NCBI GenBank assembly: GCA_030729695.1
Contig: JANQWV010000045.1
Span: 29,519 to 66,726 of the forward strand
From: Flavobacteriales bacterium
GTDB lineage: Bacteria > Bacteroidota > Bacteroidia > Flavobacteriales_D > Sanyastnellaceae
Reading direction: 5' to 3'
Length of the DNA: 37,208 nucleotides
The first letter of the stretch is position 1; every line of letters begins with the position of its first letter. Both the position numbers and the translations under genes were made by a program. A model generated the notes under the pieces. The model had not been told where the DNA came from. It saw only the letters and a list, made by a program, of their open reading frames with translations, and did not search any database. This document shows, piece by piece, positions 8,724 to 18,512 of the stretch.

Positions 8724-8856
8724 AGGTCTTTTGCAAGCGGTTCGAACTGCTAAAAGGAGTTTGCTCGGAATTATTGCCCAGCCCTCGTTTTTCAAGTCGA
8801 AAAATAAAAAATGGCAATTCAAGACATTTTTCAGTAGAAAATTGGACTTCCTGTAT

Positions 8857-8864
8857 TACTTTTG
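8857..8864 (+). promoter_or_regulatory. Putative -7 box (TACTTTTG) of atpD
   Basis: TACTTTTG followed by C fits TAnnTTTG exactly and lies 31 bases upstream of the atpD ATG. The 199-base gap 8697-8895 therefore carries divergent promoters; nothing else is recognisable in it. Confidence 0.5.
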
Positions 8865-8883
8865 CGCCCGAAATTCAACCTGA

Positions 8884-10404
<1,521 letters not shown>

Positions 10405-10412
10405 TAGCAATT

Positions 10413-10649
10413 ATGCGCGTTGAAATAATTACCCCAGAAACCGTACTCTTCCAAGGTGAAGCAGAATATGTTTTCCTTCCAGGAAGTTCAGGTGGATTGG
10501 GAATCTTGAACAATCACGCCCCTTTAATTTCTTCATTGAAAAAAGGAAGCGTGCGTGTGAAAGATGCTCAAGGCAAAGAATTGACTTTTGATGTGCTTGG
10601 CGGTACCGTAGAGGTATTGAACAACCAAGTAATGGTTTTAGCTGAATAA
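10413..10649 (+). CDS. atpC: F1Fo ATP synthase subunit epsilon, short form
   Basis: The 78-residue protein begins MRVEIITPETVLFQGEAEYV and contains GGLGILNNHAPLISSLKKG, the conserved N-terminal beta-sandwich of the epsilon subunit. The C-terminal helical hairpin present in Escherichia coli (about 138 residues in all), which inhibits ATP hydrolysis, is missing. Short epsilon subunits are usual in this phylum, so this is not a truncation. It lies 8 bases after atpD and is surely co-transcribed. A small hairpin with the arms CTTCCT/AGGAAG follows the stop codon without a T-run. Confidence 0.96.
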   Translation: MRVEIITPETVLFQGEAEYVFLPGSSGGLGILNNHAPLISSLKKGSVRVKDAQGKELTFDVLGGTVEVLNNQVMVLAE

Positions 10650-10680
10650 TACTTCCTTCTAGGAAGAACAATCTAACGTT

Positions 10681-12027
10681 ATGAATATTGAACAACTCAA
10701 CACCGGCTCTCTAACTGGAGAGTTAAAGGTGACTCTTGACCCTATTGATTACAACGAAAACTACGAGTCAGCTCTTAAGACCTACCGTAAGCGCGTTGAA
10801 TTACCAGGATTTCGTAAAGGTGCAGTTCCTGCGTCTCTAGTGAAACAACGTTTCGGAAAGTCTTTGCTTGCCGATGAAATAAACAGAATGTTGCAAGAGG
10901 CAATCGGAAACTACGTTTCTGAAAACAAACTTGAGTTGTTAGGTAGCCCAATTCCAAAAGAGGGTGACGATGTGGGTGATTGGGATAATCCTTCAACTTT
11001 CACATTCACTTATGAAATTGGTTTCGCACCAACATTCGATTTGAATTTAGACAAGTCGAAGACTTTCACGAAATTGGAAGTAGATGTGAACGAAGAGCTT
11101 ATCTCTCGTCAAATGAAAGAGTATGCGCGTCGTCACGGTCAACTTTCTAAACCTGAAGTAACCGAGTCTGAAGACATGATCATGGCAGAAATTGTCGAGA
11201 TGAATGCAGACGGTTCAGTGAAAGAAGGTGGTGTTACAAACAAGACTTCTATCTTTTTAGAATACATCAAAGACGAAGCGACTAAAGCTTTGTTTGTTGG
11301 AAAGAATATCGGTGAAAGTGCGGTAGTTGATCCGTTCATGTTGAACAGCGATCACGAAGATCTTTCTCGTATGTTAGGTGTAACTCACCACGAACTTCAC
11401 CACATCGATTCTAAATTCCAAGTGACCATCTCTGAAGTTATGCGCATGCAACCAGCAGAGTTGAATCAGGAATTATTCGATAAGTTATTCGAGCCAGGAA
11501 CAGTAACTTCAGAAGAGCAAATGAAAGATCGCGTGAAAGCAGATCTAGCAGCTATGTTCGAAAAGGATTCTGAATGGATGTTCAAGCGTGATTTCGCCAA
11601 GGATATCGTAGATATGGTTTCTATTGAATTACCAGACGAATTCCTTAAGCGTTTCATTATCATGACTAACGAGAAGCCAATTGAAATGGCTCAGTTGGAG
11701 ATGGAATACCCAGGCTATGCAAACGGATTGAAGTGGCAGTTGATTGAAAATAAAATCATCAAAGAAAACGAAATCAAAGTATCTGTAGACGATGCAATGG
11801 ATTACGTGAAGGCTTCTTTGGTAGATCGTTTCAAATCTTATGGCATGCCAGTAGATGAGGAGCGTCTAGATCAATTGGCGAAGCAAACACTTGCGAAGCA
11901 AGAAGAAGCTAAGAATGTTTATGACATGTTGTATGAAGATGGTGTAATGAAAGTTGTTCAAGCGAATTGTTCAGTGAAAGTTGAGCGTTTGGCTTACGAA
12001 GATTTCAGACATCGTGCTCAGCACTAA
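10681..12027 (+). CDS. tig: Trigger factor chaperone
   Basis: The 448-residue protein has the ribosome-binding N-terminal domain with a GFRKGAVPASLVKQRFG loop (the trigger-factor signature GFRxGxxP at 44-51), a central degenerate FKBP-like region (about 150-245) and a C-terminal helical chaperone domain. Trigger factor binds at the peptide exit tunnel and protects nascent chains; the central region lacks an obvious prolyl-isomerase signature, as often in Bacteroidota. It follows atpC by 31 bases with no terminator between them, so it may be read from the atpD promoter. A strong hairpin terminator follows. Confidence 0.95.
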   Translation: MNIEQLNTGSLTGELKVTLDPIDYNENYESALKTYRKRVELPGFRKGAVPASLVKQRFGKSLLADEINRMLQEAIGNYVSENKLELLGSPIPKEGDDVGDWDNPSTFTFTYEIGFAPTFDLNLDKSKTFTKLEVDVNEELISRQMKEYARRHGQLSKPEVTESEDMIMAEIVEMNADGSVKEGGVTNKTSIFLEYIKDEATKALFVGKNIGESAVVDPFMLNSDHEDLSRMLGVTHHELHHIDSKFQVTISEVMRMQPAELNQELFDKLFEPGTVTSEEQMKDRVKADLAAMFEKDSEWMFKRDFAKDIVDMVSIELPDEFLKRFIIMTNEKPIEMAQLEMEYPGYANGLKWQLIENKIIKENEIKVSVDDAMDYVKASLVDRFKSYGMPVDEERLDQLAKQTLAKQEEAKNVYDMLYEDGVMKVVQANCSVKVERLAYEDFRHRAQH

Positions 12028-12049
12028 CTCGAAATATTAGAAAAAGAAA

Positions 12050-12075
12050 AACCTCGGAACTTCCGAGGTTTTTTT
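12050..12075. terminator. Bidirectional rho-independent terminator between tig and the DUF349 gene
   Basis: Arms AACCTCGG (12050-12057) and CCGAGGTT (12063-12070) form an 8-bp stem with a 5-base loop, followed by T7 on the plus strand. The plus-strand A-rich stretch before it gives a T-rich tail on the minus strand, so it can serve both convergent genes. Confidence 0.9.
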
Positions 12076-12094
12076 ATGAATTGAAATTCAATTT

Positions 12095-13783
12095 CTAGTT
12101 TTGAATCAGAGAAATCTTTTCTAAGATTTCTGAAATCTCACGCTTAGCAGCAACAATCTTTTTCTCAATTTCTTTGCGCATGCTCTCAGCACCTTTACCA
12201 GTGAAGATGCCCATGTTGTTTTCGTAAGATTTGATGTCGCCTTTCAACTTGTCAATCTTATCACGCAAAATCATTTTCTCTCTGCTAAGTCCTTTGTCGC
12301 CTGTAGACTTGATTGTCTCAATGCGTGACTTGTAGCGCGTCATATCTGCTTCTTTGCGATCAGCATTCAACTTGCCATATTTGTCGTCGAAGGCAGCCTT
12401 GTGACGCGCTTGCATTTTCGCGTATTGCTCACGAGGAACATGTCCAAGTGCCTGCCAACGTTCGTTGAATAAACGAAGCATAGACAAGTCTTCATTTTTA
12501 TTTCCTGATAGAGGAGTGTTTTCAATTTCAGTAAGCAAAGCTTCTTTCAATCTTAAATTCTCTTCTTGAATTCCAGTTAACTCTCCGAAATGCTCTTTCT
12601 TTCTTTGAAAGAATACATCGCAAGCAGACCGGAAGCGCTGCCACAACTTTTGTTCTTCTTTCGGATCGGCACCACCAACTTGTTTCCATTTGTCTTGAAG
12701 TTTTTTAATTCCTTCAGTGGCTAGTTTCCAATCGCTACTGTCTTGAAGCGTTTTCGCATCGTTGATGATGGTCTCTTTCGCTTTTTTATTTTTCTCGTAA
12801 ACCTCTTTGCGAGATTCAAAATAAGTACTGCGCTTAGTGAAGAACAAATCACACAATCCGCGGAACTCTTGCCAAATTTCTTCGTTCTCTTTTTTCTTAA
12901 CCCAACCGATTGTTTTCCATTCTTCTTGAAGTTTTAAAACTTCTTCTGTCCACTTGTTCCAACTGTTACTTTGAGAAAGATCCAATTCAAGAATCTCTTT
13001 CATGCGTTGAATAAGCAAGGTCTTTTTCGAAAGGTTTTCATTGCTACTTGCACTTAATGCATCGTAGTGTGCTTGAATGCGCTCTTGTTCAACGCGAAGA
13101 ATTCCAAAGAAATCGTCGCCCATTTTTTGGAACGTTTCTTTCGGAGAAGGACCAATCTGCATCCAATCACGCTGAAGCTTACGAACTTCAACTTCCAACT
13201 CGTTTATCGATTCAATAGTTGAAAGCCCTTTCGCTAATTCCATTAACTCTTCTTTCAACCTCTGGTTAACTTTTAAGTCGTTCGCCTGAAGTTCTTTGTA
13301 GATGTTAATGTGATAGAAAAAATCTTGATTCGCTTTGTGCCAACGTTCAATTAACGCAGGGTATTTATCTCCAGGAACATCACCGGTGTTGTCCCAATAT
13401 TCTTTAATTTCTTTTTGAAGAGAAAAGGCCTTTCCAATATTTTCTTCGTTCTTGGAAAGTCGCTCCATGCGATCACACAAGTCAGATTTTATCTCGAAGT
13501 TTCTTGAACGCTCCTGTGCAAGCGCCTTTCCAGCCACTTGAATTTTGTCTTCGTATTCTTTCAGTAATTCTTGAAGAGAACCTTCCAATTCATGCGGAGT
13601 GTATGCAAAATCTACTTCCGTACCTTTTGCATTTTCAGCTTTGAATTGTTCCCATTGCAACTGACGCTCTTTCACGCTTTCTGCCTTCCAATTACTGCGA
13701 ATGTTTTTTACTTGATCACGCACCAACATAATATCTTCAGCTTGAAGTAAGTCGCGCAACTGGCCTATTAATTCCTCTTTCAT
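12095..13783 (-). CDS. DUF349 repeat protein
   Basis: The 562-residue, highly charged, largely helical protein contains several copies of a module with conserved tryptophans and lysines (for example KLQRDWMQIGPSPKE, KLQEEWKTIGWVKKKENEEIWQEFRGLCDLFF, KLQDKWKQVGGADPKEEQKLWQRFRSACDVFF, NERWQALGHVPREQYAKMQ), which are DUF349 repeats. There is a coiled-coil C-terminal tail. No signal peptide or catalytic motif is seen, so it should be cytoplasmic. DUF349 proteins are common in Bacteroidota; their molecular function is not settled, and I do not assign one. It stands alone, with its own promoter and a shared terminator. Confidence 0.9.
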   Translation of the reverse strand: MKEELIGQLRDLLQAEDIMLVRDQVKNIRSNWKAESVKERQLQWEQFKAENAKGTEVDFAYTPHELEGSLQELLKEYEDKIQVAGKALAQERSRNFEIKSDLCDRMERLSKNEENIGKAFSLQKEIKEYWDNTGDVPGDKYPALIERWHKANQDFFYHINIYKELQANDLKVNQRLKEELMELAKGLSTIESINELEVEVRKLQRDWMQIGPSPKETFQKMGDDFFGILRVEQERIQAHYDALSASSNENLSKKTLLIQRMKEILELDLSQSNSWNKWTEEVLKLQEEWKTIGWVKKKENEEIWQEFRGLCDLFFTKRSTYFESRKEVYEKNKKAKETIINDAKTLQDSSDWKLATEGIKKLQDKWKQVGGADPKEEQKLWQRFRSACDVFFQRKKEHFGELTGIQEENLRLKEALLTEIENTPLSGNKNEDLSMLRLFNERWQALGHVPREQYAKMQARHKAAFDDKYGKLNADRKEADMTRYKSRIETIKSTGDKGLSREKMILRDKIDKLKGDIKSYENNMGIFTGKGAESMRKEIEKKIVAAKREISEILEKISLIQN

Positions 13784-13805
13784 TTTTAATTCTTCGATTC
13801 TCTCA

Positions 13806-13813
13806 CAAATTTA
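13806..13813 (-). promoter_or_regulatory. Putative -7 box (TAAATTTG) of the DUF349 gene
   Basis: TAAATTTG on the minus strand matches TAnnTTTG exactly, 22 bases upstream of the ATG at 13783. No clear -33 TTG at 17-20 bases. Confidence 0.45.
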
Positions 13814-13880
13814 ACAAAGAAATTTCATAAATCCTTTGAACAATTCACGCTGAGCTTAGTATTATTTCTAATTTAGAAAA

Positions 13881-14372
13881 ATGCAAAATGACGCGCCCAT
13901 AGACTTAGCAAAATGCCGACTGAAAATTCAGCGGTATTGCGACAAGGCAGAGCGTGCGCCCTTCGATGTCGAGAAGAAGCTCATTCAATATGGAGTGTGG
14001 CAAAACGACAGGCAAGTCTTAATAGCGGAACTTATTTCATTAAACCTGTTGAGCGAATCGCGATTTGCTTCAGCTTTTGCGCACGACCACTTTGAATTTC
14101 GAAAATGGAGCAAACGGAAAATTGAATTGCATTTGAAAGCAAAACGCGTTTCTTCCCGAAACATTCAAGATGCTATTCGAAATCTTCCAAGTGAAGGGGA
14201 TGCGTTGCAAATAAGAGCGCTACTTCCTTCCCTACAAAAGAAATATGAAAAGAAAGGCAGATTGAAAAATCAATATGCCGCGAAAGCCCTGATTCGCAAG
14301 GGTTTTCAAACGGAAGAAGTGTTTAAGGTTCTTCGCGAATCGAGTGAAAGTTTTGACACGTTTTTAGATTAA
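13881..14372 (+). CDS. recX: RecX-family regulator of RecA
   Basis: The 163-residue protein fits RecX: small, basic, helical, with the central motif LNLLSESRFASAFAHDHFEFRKWSKRKIELHLKAKRVS, which matches the family pattern of ...L(I/N)xxRfAxxfvxxr...G..ri...L..kgv. RecX binds RecA filaments and inhibits recombination and SOS activity. recA is not in the window. It lies 35 bases before prfB on the same strand, but prfB seems to have its own promoter. The start at 13881 gives the usual length. Confidence 0.88.
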   Translation: MQNDAPIDLAKCRLKIQRYCDKAERAPFDVEKKLIQYGVWQNDRQVLIAELISLNLLSESRFASAFAHDHFEFRKWSKRKIELHLKAKRVSSRNIQDAIRNLPSEGDALQIRALLPSLQKKYEKKGRLKNQYAAKALIRKGFQTEEVFKVLRESSESFDTFLD

Positions 14373-14378
14373 TTGACG

Positions 14379-14386
14379 TACTTTCG
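14379..14386 (+). promoter_or_regulatory. Putative -7 box (TACTTTCG) of prfB
   Basis: GTACTTTCGC differs from TAnnTTTG by one base and lies 21 bases upstream of the prfB ATG. The same ten bases occur upstream of the DAHP synthase gene on the other strand, which supports a functional element. Confidence 0.4.
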
Positions 14387-14407
14387 CGCTATAAAATTTC
14401 ATTCCAG

Positions 14408-15527
14408 ATGGCGATAACAATTGACGCGATCAACGAACTGAAAGAGCGCACGAGAGCGCTCGGGAGGTATCTTTGACGTGGAGGTAAAACTCCTCCAAAT
14501 TCGTGAAGACGAAAAACTAACACAAGACCCCGACTTTTGGAACGATCCGAAAAAAGCCGAGGCAACCATGAAGCAAATCCGCAATAAAAAATTGTGGACA
14601 GATGCTTATCAAAAATGTCAATCTGCGGTTGACGACACCCAAGTGCTTTATGAATTTTTCAAGGAAGGCGAAGTAGACGAGGCTGAACTCGATGAGCAAT
14701 ACAAACTTGCTTCAACCGAGCTCGAAGAGCTTGAGTTTAAAAACATGCTTTCTGCGGAAGAAGATAACTTAAGCGCTGTCCTTCAAATCACAGCTGGTGC
14801 TGGTGGCACAGAGAGTTGCGATTGGGCAAGTATGCTCATGCGCATGTACATCATGTGGGGTGAAAAGAGTGGCTACAAAGTTAAAGAACTCGATCTTCAA
14901 GAAGGAGATGTTGCAGGTGTAAAACAATGCACGCTCGAATTCGAAGGTCCGTTTGCATTTGGTATGTTGAAAGGTGAAAACGGTGTACATCGTTTGGTGC
15001 GTATTTCTCCGTTCGACTCTAACGCAAAGCGTCACACCTCTTTCGTGAGCGTGTATGTTTATCCGCTTGTAGACGATACCATTGACATTCACATCAATCC
15101 AGCAGATATTTCTTGGGACACTTTCCGTTCGGGAGGTGCAGGTGGACAAAACGTAAACAAGGTTGAAACCGGTGTGCGTTTGAAACACAAGCCTTCAGGA
15201 ATTATTATCGATAACACCGAGACGCGTTCACAACTTCAAAATAAAGAAAAGGCTTTGCAATTGCTGAAGTCACAATTGTTTGAAGCCGAGTTGGCGAGAC
15301 GTCACGCTGCACGCGACGAGATTGAAGCAGGGAAAAAGAAAATCGAATGGGGGTCACAAATTCGTAACTACGTTATGCAACCATACAAATTGGTGAAAGA
15401 CGTTCGTACGGGTGAAGAAACCAGCGATGTAGAAAAAGTAATGAATGGTGAAATAGATAATTTCTTGAAAGCATTTTTAATGGGACAAGGAAAAGGAGTT
15501 CAGCATTCCGATAATGACGATTTATAA
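14408..15527 (+). CDS. prfB: Peptide chain release factor 2 with programmed +1 frameshift
   Basis: RF2 releases the peptide at UGA and UAA. The gene is in two frames. Frame 1 starts at the ATG at 14408 and codes 22 residues ending ALGRYL before an in-frame TGA at 14474. Skipping the T at 14474 and reading GAC from 14475 continues for 350 residues to 15527, giving 372 residues, close to the 365 of Escherichia coli. The slippery site CTTTGAC is preceded by the SD-like GGGAGG (14462-14467) at the classical distance, so low RF2 promotes the shift and autoregulates synthesis. The stop-codon-reading tripeptide SPF (200-202) and the catalytic GGQ (245-247) are intact. The next gene, fumC, starts 17 bases later. 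Confidence 0.96.
14462..14477 (+). promoter_or_regulatory. prfB programmed frameshift signal
   Basis: GGGAGGTATCTTTGAC contains, in order, an SD-like stimulator, the CTT slippage codon, an in-frame TGA and the following C that makes TGA a weak stop. This is almost base for base the arrangement of the Escherichia coli signal. Confidence 0.95.
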
Positions 15528-15544
15528 TTTAACACATAACGATC

Positions 15545-16948
15545 ATGGAAAATTTTCGTATTGAAAAAGACACAATGGGCGAAGTAAAAGTGCCCGCTAA
15601 TGTTTATTGGGGAGCACAAACAGAGCGCTCTAGAAATAATTTTAAAATTGGCCCCGAGTCAAGCATGCCGAGAGAAATCGTGAAAGCTTTTGGAACATTG
15701 AAAAAGGCTGCAGCGCATGCCAACTGCGAGTTAGGAGTGTTGCCCTCTGAAAAGCGCGATGCAATTTCTGCTGTGTGCGACGAGATCGTTCGTGGCGAAT
15801 TGTATGATCAATTTCCGTTGGTTATCTGGCAAACAGGTTCAGGTACACAAAGCAACATGAACGTGAACGAAGTGGTAGCAAACCGCGCACACGTTTTAGC
15901 AGGTGGAAAGTTGGGTGAAGGGCAAATGTTATTGAATCCGAACGACGATGTAAACAAATCACAATCTTCAAATGATACGTATCCAACTGCTATGCACATG
16001 GCGGCATACGAAGCGGTGGTGAAAGTAACTATCCCAGGAGTAACTCAACTTCGCAACACACTTGCTGCGAAATCAAAAGAGTTTATGAATGTTGTGAAGA
16101 TCGGGCGTACGCATTTAATGGATGCTACGCCTGTGACTTTGGGGCAAGAGTTAAGCGGATATGTCGCGCAGTTAGATCACGGTCTTCGTGCATTGAATAA
16201 CACACTTTCTCACCTAGGTGAATTGGCTTTAGGCGGAACCGCAGTAGGAACAGGTATTAATACCCCGGAAGGATATTCGGAATTGGTAGCAGCGAAAATT
16301 GCTGAATTCAGCGGTCTTCCTTTTCAAACTGCGCCAAATAAATTTGAAGCGTTAGCTGCACACGATGGCATTGTTGAAACACACGGTGCATTGAAGCAAT
16401 TGGCAGTTTCATTGAATAAAATTGCAAACGACATTCGCATGATGGCTAGCGGACCACGCAGCGGAATTGGAGAAATTCATATCCCTGAAAACGAGCCAGG
16501 ATCTTCGATCATGCCGGGTAAAGTAAACCCAACGCAATGCGAAGCATTAACCATGGTTTGCGCGCAAGTGATGGGTAACGACGTGGCAATCACTGTTGGT
16601 GGCACACAAGGACATTATGAGTTGAATGTGTTCAAACCAATGATGGCTTACAACTTCTTACAGAGTGCAATTCTTTTGGGAGACGCTTGCGTTTCTTTCG
16701 ATGTGAATTGCGCAGTTGGCATTGAGCCGAACTACACACGCATAGAAGAATTGGTGAACAATTCATTAATGTTGGTGACATCGTTGAACACGAAGATCGG
16801 TTACTACAAAGCAGCTGAGATTGCTAAGACAGCGCACAAGAATGGAACGACACTTCGTGAAGAAGCAATTCGTTTAGGACATGTGACTGCTGAGGAGTAT
16901 GACGAGATTGTAGTTCCTTCGAAAATGGTTGGAAAACTTCCAAAATAA
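15545..16948 (+). CDS. fumC: Class II fumarate hydratase
   Basis: The 467-residue protein interconverts fumarate and malate in the TCA cycle without an iron-sulfur cluster. The family signature [11 protein letters not shown] is at 319-329, the substrate-binding [12 protein letters not shown] near 99-110, [11 protein letters not shown] near 141-151 and the catalytic-region [16 protein letters not shown] at 187-202. Length and motifs match FumC and not aspartase (which would have a related but different signature context). It lies 17 bases downstream of prfB and 17 bases upstream of manC; no terminator is visible in either gap. Confidence 0.97.
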   Translation: MENFRIEKDTMGEVKVPANVYWGAQTERSRNNFKIGPESSMPREIVKAFGTLKKAAAHANCELGVLPSEKRDAISAVCDEIVRGELYDQFPLVIWQTGSGTQSNMNVNEVVANRAHVLAGGKLGEGQMLLNPNDDVNKSQSSNDTYPTAMHMAAYEAVVKVTIPGVTQLRNTLAAKSKEFMNVVKIGRTHLMDATPVTLGQELSGYVAQLDHGLRALNNTLSHLGELALGGTAVGTGINTPEGYSELVAAKIAEFSGLPFQTAPNKFEALAAHDGIVETHGALKQLAVSLNKIANDIRMMASGPRSGIGEIHIPENEPGSSIMPGKVNPTQCEALTMVCAQVMGNDVAITVGGTQGHYELNVFKPMMAYNFLQSAILLGDACVSFDVNCAVGIEPNYTRIEELVNNSLMLVTSLNTKIGYYKAAEIAKTAHKNGTTLREEAIRLGHVTAEEYDEIVVPSKMVGKLPK

Positions 16949-16965
16949 TTTGATACTTTTAGTAC

Positions 16966-18060
16966 ATGACTGATATTTCAAAAAACTACTGCGTAATCAT
17001 GGCAGGCGGAATTGGTTCAAGATTCTGGCCTATGAGTCGCACCGCTTTTCCAAAGCAGTTTCACGATATTCTTGGAACCGGACGCACACTCATTCAAATG
17101 ACGTACGATCGTTTTCTTCCGCTCGTTCCGAAAGAAAATATTTTGGTAGTAACGAACGAGAGATACAAGGCGCTTGTGTTAGAGCAATTGCCAGATTTAA
17201 AACCAGAGCAAGTGTTGTGTGAACCCTTCATGCGTAACACAGCTCCGTGTGTTGCTTATTCGGCATTCTGGATTGCAGAGCGCACGCCCGATGCAAACAT
17301 TGTCGTTGCACCAAGCGATCACCTCATCACACGCGAAGCTTCTTTCATTGAAGACATTCAAATCAGCATGAATCAAGCGAACAAATCGGGTAACCTCGTA
17401 ACGCTTGGAATTAAACCTACACGTCCTGACACCGGTTACGGATACATTCAATGGGCCGATGCAAAGGACGTAGATAACGATCGCGTGAAGAAAGTAAAAA
17501 CCTTCACCGAGAAACCGAATTTAGAGTTGGCGAAGGACTTCATTGAAAGTGGAGACTTCTATTGGAACTCTGGAATTTTCGTTTGGAATCTTGAGTCAAT
17601 CATGAAAGCGTTCCAATCACATCTTCCTGAAATGTATGCACAGTTCGAAGAAGGAAAAGGGAAGTACGGAACAGCAGAAGAAATGGCTTTCATTAACAAC
17701 ATGTACAGCAGTTGCGAAAACATCAGTATCGATTACGGTATTATGGAAAAAGCAAAAAATGTAAATGTGGTATTGAGCGATTTCGGATGGAGTGACCTTG
17801 GAACTTGGGGATCTCTTCACACACAATTGTCTTCCGACGAACACAACAACGGAGTAGTGGGTGAGAACGTAATGTTGTATAACTGTTCAGACAGCGTTGT
17901 GCACGTGGGTAGCGACAAGTTGGTTGTATTGCATGGACTAAACGGATACATTGTGGTAGACACAGGTGTTTCATTGTTGGTCTGCAAAAAAGAAGATGAA
18001 CAAAAGATCAAGCAATTCGTTAACGACATTAAACTGAACAAAGGCGAATCATGGGTATAG
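16966..18060 (+). CDS. manC: Mannose-1-phosphate guanylyltransferase
   Basis: The 364-residue nucleotidyltransferase makes GDP-mannose from mannose 1-phosphate and GTP. It has the N-terminal signature MAGGIGSRFWPMSR (12-25) with the following Lys of PKQF, and FTEKPN and FYWNSGIFVWN in the sugar-binding part. The C-terminal cupin isomerase domain of the bifunctional enzyme is absent, so this is the one-domain transferase. GDP-mannose feeds mannose, fucose and rhamnose-type sugars of surface polysaccharides, which fits the polymerase, chain-length and sugar-transferase genes elsewhere in the window. Its last 10 bases overlap the following TonB-domain gene. Confidence 0.94.
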   Translation: MTDISKNYCVIMAGGIGSRFWPMSRTAFPKQFHDILGTGRTLIQMTYDRFLPLVPKENILVVTNERYKALVLEQLPDLKPEQVLCEPFMRNTAPCVAYSAFWIAERTPDANIVVAPSDHLITREASFIEDIQISMNQANKSGNLVTLGIKPTRPDTGYGYIQWADAKDVDNDRVKKVKTFTEKPNLELAKDFIESGDFYWNSGIFVWNLESIMKAFQSHLPEMYAQFEEGKGKYGTAEEMAFINNMYSSCENISIDYGIMEKAKNVNVVLSDFGWSDLGTWGSLHTQLSSDEHNNGVVGENVMLYNCSDSVVHVGSDKLVVLHGLNGYIVVDTGVSLLVCKKEDEQKIKQFVNDIKLNKGESWV

Positions 18061-18509
18061 TGAAATATATTTTTTCCGTGTTGTTTGTTGTGAGTGCTTT
18101 TTATTGCACAGCACAACCCGATCCGGATCCCATTCCGATGCCGCCACCACCCACTCCGGTAAGTGGTGAATTTCAGGATGAAGAACCCATGGTTTTTCCT
18201 GAAGTTATGCCCGCATATCCAGGGGGAGAGACACAGATGTTTAAGGATATTGCCTCGGCTATGATATATCCTCCGCTCTGTTTGGAGAATGAATTTCAAG
18301 GAAAAGTATTTGTTCAGTTTGTGGTTGAAAAGAATGGGAAAATTTCAAACATAATAATTTTACGTCAGCCAGAAGGTGACTTGGGAAAAATGCTAGGTAA
18401 TGAGGCCATTCGTGTAGTTAAAAACCTGAAAGACTTTACACCGGGGTCTTTGAATGGTGAACCGAAAAGAGTTCGATATACCTTACCCATCTACTTCAAG
18501 ATTAAATAA
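18051..18509 (+). CDS. Secreted TonB C-terminal-domain protein
   Basis: The 152-residue protein has an N-terminal hydrophobic segment that looks like a signal peptide (MGIVKYIFSVLFVVSAFYCTA), a short proline-rich stretch (QPDPDPIPMPPPPTP) and a C-terminal TonB-like domain (about 65-152: YPGGETQMFKDIASAMIYPP, GKVFVQFVVEKNGKISNI, YTLPIYFKIK). TonB proteins transmit energy from ExbBD to outer-membrane receptors, but this one has a very short linker and may be cleaved and released, so it may act in the periplasm otherwise. It starts inside the end of manC (10-base overlap), suggesting translational coupling, and ends 3 bases before hutH. Confidence 0.82.
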   Translation: MGIVKYIFSVLFVVSAFYCTAQPDPDPIPMPPPPTPVSGEFQDEEPMVFPEVMPAYPGGETQMFKDIASAMIYPPLCLENEFQGKVFVQFVVEKNGKISNIIILRQPEGDLGKMLGNEAIRVVKNLKDFTPGSLNGEPKRVRYTLPIYFKIK

Positions 18510-18512
18510 AAT

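Noticed and set aside
8697-8822. Longer N-terminus for the chain-length protein (start at 8822)
   Set aside because: The extra 42 residues are not membrane or domain sequence, and a full -7 box lies at 8716-8723 inside this stretch.
10654-10668. Hairpin CTTCCT-TCT-AGGAAG between atpC and tig as a terminator
   Set aside because: No T-run follows and the spacing to tig is only 31 bases; at most an RNA structure.
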